From JBOHHM01 sp050725495 (GTDB lineage: Bacteria; Pseudomonadota; Gammaproteobacteria; Burkholderiales; Burkholderiaceae_C), in the NCBI GenBank assembly GCA_050725495.1, contig JBOHHM010000029.1, positions 1 to 10,743 of the forward strand: DNA of 10,743 bases, in the 5' to 3' direction. Numbering within the stretch: the stretch's first letter is position 1; each line of letters starts with the position of its first letter. The position numbers and the translations under genes were made by a program. The notes under the pieces are model-generated. The model saw nothing but the letters and a program-made list of their open reading frames with translations, did no database searches and was not told the DNA's origin. Shown piece by piece: positions 1-5,056 of this stretch.

Positions 1-1107
1 GATGAAGTCGTAGCGCGCATCAGCGACCGGCTCGGGCAGCAGCGCGAGCCGCTCGCGCACCACCTGCGCCGCCAGCTGTGCACGGGCCAGGGCGTTCGGC
101 CCCGCATAGGAGATTTCGGCTTCGGCCAGCCAGCCGCCTTCGAAGCAGACGGTGGCCTTGAGCGTATCGGGCCGGCCATGGCCGCGCACGCCAACGACCC
201 GCACGCGGTCGGGGCCGATTTCGTGGACCTGGGTCTCGCTGATGTCGGCCACCACGTCGGGCGTCAGGTAGGCCGCCGGGTCGTGGATTTCGTAGAGCAG
301 CTGTTCCTTGACCGTGCGCTCGTCCACCCGCCCGCCGCTGTGCTCGGCCTTGGTGACCACGAACTCGCCGCTGGCCTGCATTTCGACGATAGGAAAACCG
401 ACCCGGGCCAGGTCGGGCACGTCCTTGATGCCGGGGTCGGCGAAGTAACCGCCACAGACCTGGGCGCCGCATTCGAGGATATGGCCGGCCATGGTGCCGC
501 TGGCGAGCAAGTCCCAGTCGTCCTCGGCCCAGCCAAAGTGGGCCAGCATGGGGCCCAATGCCAGTGCCGGGTCGGCCACGCGGCCGGTCACGACGATCTG
601 CGCGCCTGCGCGCAGGCACTCGGCGATCGCACTGGCCCCGAGGTAGACGTTGGCGCTCACCAAGGCGGTCCGGTCCAGCTGTGGGGGCAGCATGCTGTCC
701 AGCGCCTCGGCGCTGAGGCTGCTCAGCAGGTCATCGCCTTCCACCATGCCAATGCGCAGCGGCCCCAGTCCGAGCGTGCGGGCCAGCTCTTGCAGCCGGT
801 GCGCGGCGCCTTGCGGGTTGGCGGCACCGAAGTTGCCGATGATGGGAATGCCGTGGGCCACACAGCGCGCGAGCACCGGAGCGAGGAACTGCGCCAGCGT
901 GGGCTCGTAGCCGCCTTCGGGGTCGCTTCGTTTTCTGAGCTGGGCCAAGGCCAGCGTGCGCTCGGCCAGGGTCTCAAACATCAGGGCCGCGGGCTGACCG
1001 CGCGCGATCAGGGTGTCCACCACCGGGCCGGCGGCGTCCCAGCGGTCGCCTGAAAAGCCCGCGCCACAGCCGATCAGCAGGGGGCGGGAGTCTTTGGAAT
1101 GTGCCAT
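1..1107 (-). CDS. AtuA family (DUF1446) protein, C-terminus cut by window edge
   Basis: The frame reads from ATG at 1107 to the left edge without a stop: 369 residues, C-terminus missing. The N-terminus (MAHSKDSRPLLIGCGAGFSG) starts with a glycine-rich segment at about residues 12-20. Family-typical blocks follow: a GNFGAANPQGAA stretch, a VVTGRVADPALALGPM stretch, then AGHILECGAQVCGGYFADPG. These match the acyclic terpene utilisation AtuA/DUF1446 family, whose members are usually longer than what is visible. AtuA is encoded with geranyl-CoA carboxylase genes in Pseudomonas, but the biochemical role of the family is poorly defined and many members lie outside terpene clusters. I infer a role in acyl-CoA or carboxylate catabolism only from family context. 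It is divergent from the LysR gene at 1168, a typical regulator-target arrangement. No strong Shine-Dalgarno precedes the ATG. Family call firm, substrate unknown. Confidence 0.88.
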   Translation of the reverse strand, partial: MAHSKDSRPLLIGCGAGFSGDRWDAAGPVVDTLIARGQPAALMFETLAERTLALAQLRKRSDPEGGYEPTLAQFLAPVLARCVAHGIPIIGNFGAANPQGAAHRLQELARTLGLGPLRIGMVEGDDLLSSLSAEALDSMLPPQLDRTALVSANVYLGASAIAECLRAGAQIVVTGRVADPALALGPMLAHFGWAEDDWDLLASGTMAGHILECGAQVCGGYFADPGIKDVPDLARVGFPIVEMQASGEFVVTKAEHSGGRVDERTVKEQLLYEIHDPAAYLTPDVVADISETQVHEIGPDRVRVVGVRGHGRPDTLKATVCFEGGWLAEAEISYAGPNALARAQLAAQVVRERLALLPEPVADARYDFI

Positions 1108-1138
1108 GGTGCGATTGTTGGCGCCCAAGCATCATTTG

Positions 1139-1144
1139 TAAAAT
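1139..1144 (+). promoter_or_regulatory. Candidate -10 for the LysR gene
   Basis: TAAAAT (five of six consensus bases) lies 18 bp after TTGTTG at 1115-1120, a weak -35. A start about 7 nt downstream would leave a 5' leader of roughly 17 nt before the LysR ATG at 1168. It is inferred from sequence only, in an A/T-rich patch where chance matches are common. Confidence 0.35.
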
Positions 1145-1156
1145 GGAAAAAATGAC

Positions 1157-1177
1157 TTGATTCATCCATGAAATCAA
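1157..1177. promoter_or_regulatory. LysR-type T-N11-A dyad across the LysR start codon
   Basis: TTGAT (1157-1161), 11 bases, then ATCAA (1173-1177) forms an exact dyad with the T-N11-A layout of LysR-family binding sites. It spans the LysR ATG at 1168 and is centred 60 bp upstream of the divergent AtuA ATG, which would suit activation of that gene and autorepression of the regulator. A second, looser dyad (TCATTT 1132-1137, AAATGA 1150-1155) lies nearby and could be an accessory site. Binding is inferred. Confidence 0.45.
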
Positions 1178-2070
1178 TCAATCTTTCGGTGCGCGACCTC
1201 GAAGCCTTCATCGCGCTGGCGCAAACCCAGCATTTCACGCGGGCCGCCGAGCGCTGCCACCTGTCGCAAAGCGCGTTCAGCCAGCGCATCCGGCGCCTGG
1301 AAGACGCCGCGGGCCTGCGGCTGTTCGAGCGTTCGACGCGGCAGGTCGCGCTGACGCCCGAGGGCGAGCTGTTTGCCGAGGAGGTGCGCCGCATCGAGCA
1401 CGACATGCGCGCGGCTTTCGCCAACCTACAGGACCTGGCTCAGCGGCGCGTCGGCCGTGTCGCGGTCGCGGCCCTGCCCTCGGTCGCGGCGGTCTGGATG
1501 CCGCAGGTCATTGCCCGCTACCGGGTCCTGAACCCCTTGATCGAGGTCGAGCTGTTCGACACGCTGGCCTCCACCAGTCTGGCCATGCTGCGCGAAGGCC
1601 GGGTGGACCTGGCGATCACGGCCGGCGGCGACCTGCGCGAGTTCGAGACCCAGGTGCTGCGGCGCGAGCGTTACTTCTTCGTGTGCCGTGCCGATCACCC
1701 GCTGGCCGGCAAACGCTCGCTCAGCCTGGCGCAACTGGCGGGGCAGGAGATGATCCAGCTGGCGCGCAGCAGCAGCGTGCGCCAGCATCTCGAATCGCTG
1801 CCGGAGATCCAGGGGCTGCGCTCCAGCAGCCTGGAGGTCGAGCATCTGGCCACGCTCGCGGGCCTGGTGGCCCAGGGTCTGGGGGTGACGGTGGTGCCCG
1901 AACTCACGCTGTTTCACTTCGGGCGCGAAGGGCTGCGGGCCTGCCCGGTGCGCGATGCGTCCTTGCGCCGCCCCATCGTGCTGGCGCGGCGCAAGGGCAA
2001 GGCCTTGTCGGTCGCGGCCCAGGCCATGGTCGAGCTGATCGTCGAACGGGCCCGGCCGTCCCCGGGCTGA
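1168..2070 (+). CDS. LysR family transcriptional regulator
   Basis: The 300-residue protein has the usual length and layout of the LysR family. A winged helix-turn-helix occupies about residues 6-65, with the signature HFTRAAERCHLSQSAFSQRI followed by RLE, and TPEGE closes the wing. A linker helix (about 66-90) leads into a periplasmic-binding-protein-like effector domain from about residue 92, including the usual GRVDLAI segment and the GLVAQGLGVTVVPE segment near the C-terminus. The effector cannot be told from sequence. The gene is divergent from the AtuA-family gene with a 60 bp gap, so that gene, and probably those beyond it outside the window, is the likely target. A T-N11-A dyad spans its own start codon, consistent with autoregulation. 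No clear Shine-Dalgarno is visible; ATG 1168 is chosen because the DNA-binding domain begins a few residues after it. Confidence 0.95.
   Translation: MKSINLSVRDLEAFIALAQTQHFTRAAERCHLSQSAFSQRIRRLEDAAGLRLFERSTRQVALTPEGELFAEEVRRIEHDMRAAFANLQDLAQRRVGRVAVAALPSVAAVWMPQVIARYRVLNPLIEVELFDTLASTSLAMLREGRVDLAITAGGDLREFETQVLRRERYFFVCRADHPLAGKRSLSLAQLAGQEMIQLARSSSVRQHLESLPEIQGLRSSSLEVEHLATLAGLVAQGLGVTVVPELTLFHFGREGLRACPVRDASLRRPIVLARRKGKALSVAAQAMVELIVERARPSPG
2050..2067. other. GC-rich hairpin at the LysR/ohr convergent junction
   Basis: GCCCGG (2050-2055) and CCGGGC (2062-2067) can pair around a 6-nt loop, ending just before the LysR stop codon. The convergent ohr gene stops 13 bp beyond that codon. Only three Ts follow (2083-2085), so this is not a standard intrinsic terminator. 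It could slow polymerase from either side, or be chance in GC-rich coding sequence. Confidence 0.25.
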
Positions 2071-2083
2071 GCGCGGGGCGGGT

Positions 2084-2512
2084 TTAGGCCAACGTCAGGG
2101 CCACTTCGATATTGCCGCGCGTGGCGTTGGAGTAGGGGCACACCTGGTGGGCTGCATTGACCAGGTCCTGGGCCACTGCGCGGTCCAGGCCGGGCAGGCT
2201 GACCACCAGTTTGGCGGCGATGCCGAAGCCCTGCGGAATCGGGCCGATGTCCACGCTCGCATCGATGGCCGCATCGGCGGGAACGGCGACCTTTTTCAGG
2301 CCGGCCACATGCTTGAGCGCGCCCATGAAACAGGCCGAGTAACCGGCGGCAAACAGCTGCTCGGGATTGGTCGCGTTGCCCGCGCCGCCCATTTCCTTAG
2401 GGGGCGAGAGCTTGACGTCGAGCAGGCCGTCGCTGGAGACTGAGCGGCCGTCGCGCCCACCGGTGGTGTGGGCGTGGGCGGTGTAGAGCACTTTGTCGAG
2501 TTTGGTGGTCAT
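2084..2512 (-). CDS. ohr: Organic hydroperoxide resistance protein Ohr
   Basis: A 142-residue OsmC/Ohr-family thiol peroxidase, the usual Ohr length. Ohr reduces organic (notably fatty-acid) hydroperoxides with a cysteine pair that is recycled by lipoylated proteins in species studied. Visible residues: the reactive cysteine C61 in LFAAGYSACF, the second cysteine C125 in VCPYSNATRG, and R20 (in GGRDG) and E51 (in NPEQ), which match the conserved active-site arginine and glutamate. The CPYS motif and fixed-position cysteines favour Ohr over OsmC. The frame opens further upstream (to 2629, inside ohrR), but ATG 2512 is chosen because MTTKLDKVLYTA is the typical Ohr N-terminus and AAGGAA lies at a good distance before it. 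It is 47 bp downstream of ohrR on the same strand with no operator or promoter visible between, so it is probably co-transcribed with its regulator. Confidence 0.96.
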   Translation of the reverse strand: MTTKLDKVLYTAHAHTTGGRDGRSVSSDGLLDVKLSPPKEMGGAGNATNPEQLFAAGYSACFMGALKHVAGLKKVAVPADAAIDASVDIGPIPQGFGIAAKLVVSLPGLDRAVAQDLVNAAHQVCPYSNATRGNIEVALTLA

Positions 2513-2531
2513 GGTGGTTCCTTGGGGTGGT

Positions 2532-2548
2532 GCTTCCGGGATGGAAGC
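2532..2548. other. Hairpin between ohrR and ohr
   Basis: GCTTCC (2532-2537) and GGAAGC (2543-2548) are perfect 6-bp arms around a 5-nt loop, about 20 nt before the ohr start. In the direction of transcription (minus) the T-rich run comes before the hairpin, not after, so it does not look like a terminator. It could affect mRNA processing or the relative output of ohrR and ohr, but this is inference. Confidence 0.35.
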
Positions 2549-2559
2549 GGTTTGAAAAA

Positions 2560-3009
2560 TCACGCCGTCAGGCGCTGGCGCAAAGCCTGCATCTGCTGCG
2601 TGAGAGAGATCAGTTCGGGAATCGAGCACTGGCTGGCGCTCAGAATGCAGCCTGGAATCTTCGCGGCGCGGGCCTTGAGCTTGCGGCCGGCAGCGGTCAG
2701 GCTGATGTGCACGCGCCGCTCGTCTTCCACGGCACGGATGCGGGCGATCAGGCCCGACGCCTCCATGCGCTTGAGCAGCGGCGTCAACGTGCCGGAATCA
2801 AGGTACAGGCGCTCGCCCAGCTCCGACACCATCAGCCCGTCGCGCTCCCACAGCACCAGCATCGCCAGGTACTGCGGGTAGGTCAGGCCCAGCTCGTCGA
2901 GCAGCGGCTTGTAGAGCTTGGTCATGGCCAGCGAGGTGGAGTACAGCGCAAAGCAGAGCTGGTTGTCCAGCAGTAGGGCCTGATCGGGGGTCAGTTTGGG
3001 CGTTGCCAT
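2560..3009 (-). CDS. ohrR: OhrR, MarR-family organic peroxide-sensing repressor
   Basis: A 149-residue MarR-family regulator immediately upstream of ohr. OhrR represses ohr until its N-terminal sensor cysteine is oxidised by an organic peroxide. Visible: sensor C19 in DNQLCFALYS, tyrosines Y33 and Y44 at the positions expected to hydrogen-bond that cysteine, the winged-helix recognition region around LYLDSGTLTPLLKRMEASGL (67-87), and the DERR wing motif (96-99). Two C-terminal cysteines, C121 and C128, suggest a two-cysteine OhrR, which forms a disulfide with the sensor cysteine as in Xanthomonas, rather than the one-cysteine Bacillus type. ATG 3009 is preferred to GTG 3027, because 3027 lies inside an operator palindrome and upstream of the -10. 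No Shine-Dalgarno precedes 3009, and the -10 is only 6 nt away, so the transcript may be leaderless. Two palindromes over the promoter predict autorepression. Confidence 0.94.
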   Translation of the reverse strand: MATPKLTPDQALLLDNQLCFALYSTSLAMTKLYKPLLDELGLTYPQYLAMLVLWERDGLMVSELGERLYLDSGTLTPLLKRMEASGLIARIRAVEDERRVHISLTAAGRKLKARAAKIPGCILSASQCSIPELISLTQQMQALRQRLTA

Positions 3010-3015
3010 GGCTGA

Positions 3016-3044
3016 ATTATATCGCACAATTCAATTGCTCACAA
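3016..3044 (-). promoter_or_regulatory. Promoter of ohrR-ohr
   Basis: On the minus strand TTGTGA (3044-3039, four of six consensus) is followed after 17 bp by a perfect TATAAT (3021-3016). Initiation 7 nt after the -10 falls on the A of the ohrR ATG at 3009. Both OhrR-type palindromes overlap the -35 and spacer, the right place for steric repression. Confidence 0.72.
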
Positions 3045-3052
3045 TTTAATTG
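3027..3052. promoter_or_regulatory. Tandem OhrR operator palindromes
   Basis: Two 11-bp palindromes, CAATTCAATTG (3027-3037) and CAATTTAATTG (3042-3052), have centres 15 bp apart. They sit in two 15-bp direct repeats (3025-3039 and 3040-3054; 13 of 15 bases equal). CAATT-N-AATTG is the core of known OhrR boxes. The position over the ohrR promoter and next to an ohrR gene makes the assignment strong. No similar site lies before ohr, which supports one operon control point. Confidence 0.82.
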
Positions 3053-3101
3053 ATTGACGGGGCCGTCCATTGCCAAAGCCCCTCATGTACTAAGGCGCGC
3101 A

Positions 3102-3168
3102 TGTCATCCTGAGCGAAGCGAAGGATCTGCGTGCTGGCTTGAGATTCTTCGCTGCGCTCAGAATGACA
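3102..3168. repeat. Dispersed palindromic repeat, copy 1
   Basis: A 67-bp inverted repeat with 27-bp arms (3102-3128 and 3142-3168; 24 of 27 pair) around a 13-nt loop, both ends reading TGTCAT inward. Its right arm, read on the minus strand, starts TGTCATTCTGAGCGCAGCGA and is identical over 28 bases to 7472-7499 in copy 2. Such TGTCATTCTGAG-type palindromes are common in intergenic DNA of many bacteria. This copy begins 13 bp past the crotonase stop and about 50 bp before the ohrR operators, where its hairpin could reduce read-through into ohrR. It encodes no protein. Confidence 0.85.
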
Positions 3169-3181
3169 AGACCCGGGCGGG

Positions 3182-3988
3182 CTACCTGCCGCTGAATCGC
3201 GCTGGCCGCCGCTCGACGAAGGAGCGCACGCCTTCCGCGGCGTCTTCGCTGTTCGCGAGGCGCTTCTGCGTCTCGATGAACTCCTGCATCGCCGCCAGCG
3301 GCCCATGCTCGATCGCCTTGAGCACATTGAGCCGAGTCGCGACCACGGCCAGCGGCGCCTGGGCTGCGATGGTTTCGGCGATGCGGATCGCTTCGTCGAG
3401 CTCCTGTCCGGTGGGCACCACCTTCTGCACGAAGTTCAGTCGATAGGCCTCGGCGCTGCCGAACTCGTCGCCTGTGAGCAAATGCAGCAGGGCGTTGCCC
3501 AGGCCGGCGCGCTCGGCCATGCGCAAGGTCGCGCCGCCGGTGGCCATGATGCCGCGCTGTACCTCCATCTGCGAGAAGCGGCAGTTGTCGGCCGCCACCA
3601 CGATGTCGGCGCCCAGCATCAGCTCGATGCCCACCGTGAAGCAGATGCCCTTGACGGCCACCACCATCGGCCTGGTGCGGCGGCGGTAGCCCGGCATGCC
3701 GAAATCGTGCGGCTCGACCAGCCCCTCGGGAATCGCCTTCTCGCCGCGCTTCATGAACTCGGCGACGGCCGGCAGATCGAGGCCGGCCGTGAAGTGGTCG
3801 CCGAAGGCATGGAGCACGCCCACGCGCAGCTCGGGATCGTCGTCGAGCAGGGTGTAGGCCTCGGCCAGTTCGCGGAACATGCGCGGCGTCCAGCCGTTGC
3901 GCTTGGCAGGGCGGTTGATGCCGATCAGCAGCAGCGGGCCGCGGCGCTCGGTGCTGATCGTGCCTTCTGGCGGTGGGCTGGTGGTCAT
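3182..3988 (-). CDS. Crotonase / enoyl-CoA hydratase family protein
   Basis: A 268-residue crotonase-fold protein, usual length for the family, which binds acyl-CoA thioesters and stabilises an enolate in an oxyanion hole. The first oxyanion-hole segment is HFTAGLDL (65-72) and the second lies around FTVGIELML (117-125). E122 and E142 are 20 residues apart, matching the two catalytic glutamates of classical enoyl-CoA hydratase. The usual GGG before the first glutamate reads TVG here, and the PGxGG stretch reads MATGG (148-152), so it is a divergent subgroup whose exact reaction (hydration, isomerisation or other) is not certain. ATG 3988 is chosen because AGGAG lies about 6 nt upstream; the open frame extends to 4084 without family similarity. 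It lies 92 bp downstream of the hydroxyacyl-CoA dehydrogenase on the same strand, so hydration and oxidation steps of beta-oxidation may be co-expressed. Confidence 0.9.
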   Translation of the reverse strand: MTTSPPPEGTISTERRGPLLLIGINRPAKRNGWTPRMFRELAEAYTLLDDDPELRVGVLHAFGDHFTAGLDLPAVAEFMKRGEKAIPEGLVEPHDFGMPGYRRRTRPMVVAVKGICFTVGIELMLGADIVVAADNCRFSQMEVQRGIMATGGATLRMAERAGLGNALLHLLTGDEFGSAEAYRLNFVQKVVPTGQELDEAIRIAETIAAQAPLAVVATRLNVLKAIEHGPLAAMQEFIETQKRLANSEDAAEGVRSFVERRPARFSGR

Positions 3989-4080
3989 GGCAGGCTCCTG
4001 AAAGTGGCCGATTCGGCGTGGGGGCCATGCTAAGGGCCGGCTTGGGACGCGCGCGAGCACCTGCGCGACAGCGCCCTGGA

Positions 4081-4929
4081 TCAATAGCTGTAGACGCCGC
4101 GCCCGCTCTTGCGACCCAGTCGGCCGGCGGCCACCATTTCCTTGAGCAGCGGGCAGGGGCGGTATTTGGAGTCGCCGAACTCGTTGAGATACACCTCCAT
4201 CACCGCCAGGCAGACGTCCAGGCCTATCATGTCGGCCAGCGCCAGCGGGCCGATCGGCTGGTTGCAGCCCAGCTTCATGCCGGCGTCGATGTCCTCCGCC
4301 GTCGCCAGGCCCTCGGCGAGCACGAAGAAGGCCTCGTTGATCATCGGCACGAGGATGCGGTTGACGACAAAGCCCGGCGCGTTCTTGACCGTGATCGGCG
4401 ACTTGCCCAGCGCTTCAGCCAGCGCCTTGACGGCGTCGTGCGTCGCGTCGCTGGTCTGCAGGCCGCGGATGATTTCGACCAGCGCCATCATCGGCACGGG
4501 GTTGAAGAAGTGCATGCCGATGAAGCGGTCGGCGCGCGAGGTCGCGGCCGCCAGCTTGGTGATCGAGATCGACGAGGTGTTGGAGGCGATGATGACCTCG
4601 GGCGCCATCAGCGCATCGACCTGCTTGAGGATCTTGAGCTTGAGCTCGTAGTTCTCGGTGGCGGCTTCGATCACGAGCTGCGCGGCCCTCATGTCCTCAT
4701 AGTTGGTCGAGCCCTTGATGCGCGCGAGCGCCGCGTCCTTCTCGGCGGCCGTGATCTTGTCCTTCTTGATCAGGCGCTCCAGGCTGCCCGCCACCGTGGC
4801 GATGCCCTTTTGCACCGCCGCATCGTTGATGTCGACCATGACCACGTTGATGCCCGAGACGGCGCAGGCCTGGGCAATGCCGTTGCCCATGGTGCCGGCG
4901 CCGATGATGCCTACGGTTTGGATCTGCAT
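4081..4929 (-). CDS. 3-hydroxybutyryl-CoA / 3-hydroxyacyl-CoA dehydrogenase
   Basis: A complete 282-residue stand-alone NAD-dependent 3-hydroxyacyl-CoA dehydrogenase (Hbd/PaaH type), oxidising (S)-3-hydroxyacyl-CoA to 3-ketoacyl-CoA. The Rossmann nucleotide motif GAGTMG occupies 10-15, and D33 after the second strand fits NAD rather than NADP. The catalytic block MHFFNPVPMM holds H140, with its partner E152 in the following VEIIRG. The linker NAPGFVVNRI leads into the helical C-terminal dimerisation domain, which ends in the typical GRKSGRGVYSY. A GAGGAG Shine-Dalgarno lies 8 nt before ATG 4929. It is followed by a crotonase gene, so the pair probably works in fatty-acid, hydroxybutyrate or aromatic acyl-CoA degradation; the chain length cannot be told. 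It is divergent from the GMC dehydrogenase across 127 bp. Symbols hbd, paaH or fadB2 would all be defensible, so none is assigned. Confidence 0.95.
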   Translation of the reverse strand: MQIQTVGIIGAGTMGNGIAQACAVSGINVVMVDINDAAVQKGIATVAGSLERLIKKDKITAAEKDAALARIKGSTNYEDMRAAQLVIEAATENYELKLKILKQVDALMAPEVIIASNTSSISITKLAAATSRADRFIGMHFFNPVPMMALVEIIRGLQTSDATHDAVKALAEALGKSPITVKNAPGFVVNRILVPMINEAFFVLAEGLATAEDIDAGMKLGCNQPIGPLALADMIGLDVCLAVMEVYLNEFGDSKYRPCPLLKEMVAAGRLGRKSGRGVYSY

Positions 4930-5056
4930 AGAGAGTGCTCCTCAATGTGAAATGTGCGGGGCCGATGGTAGCGGCAATCGCCGTGTGATGAGGTAAGGTA
5001 GGCGCAACAAGCGTTACCCGGCCTTCATGAGGGCGCCCCACAGGCGCAGGCAAAGC
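4930..5056. other. Divergent intergenic region, dehydrogenase/GMC
   Basis: This 127-bp gap must hold the start signals of both divergent genes. I see the GAGGAG ribosome site for the minus-strand gene (4943-4938) and an AGG before the GMC start. GGTAA (4992-4996) and TTACC (5014-5018) form a small dyad with a 17-bp spacer that could be a regulator site. No convincing -35/-10 pair was found on either strand. Confidence 0.3.

Noticed and set aside
178..1053. Long plus-strand open frame (291 residues) opposite the AtuA-family gene
   Set aside because: It is antisense to a clear protein family match. Its composition is the His/Gly/Gln/Ala/Asp-rich type produced by the complement of GC-rich coding sequence, and no domain is recognisable.
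2513..2629. Upstream extension of ohr to 2629
   Set aside because: It would run into the ohrR coding region and adds residues absent from Ohr proteins. ATG 2512 has a good ribosome site and the typical N-terminus.
3010..3027. GTG start of ohrR at 3027
   Set aside because: It lies in the operator palindrome and upstream of the -10, so the mRNA from that promoter would not contain it.
3046..3327. Small frames translating the palindromic repeat (HSERSEES-like peptides)
   Set aside because: The peptide arises wherever this repeat is translated. The repeat is an inverted structure and not a gene.
3090..4028. Minus-strand open frame (312 residues) overlapping the crotonase gene
   Set aside because: It is a +1/-1 shadow rich in Arg, Pro and Ala. 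It ends in repeat-derived residues from the palindrome at 3102-3168, and the crotonase frame has the conserved motifs.
5031..5038. GGGCGCCC palindrome before the GMC gene
   Set aside because: Eight-base GC palindromes are expected by chance at this base composition, and it has no motif partner.
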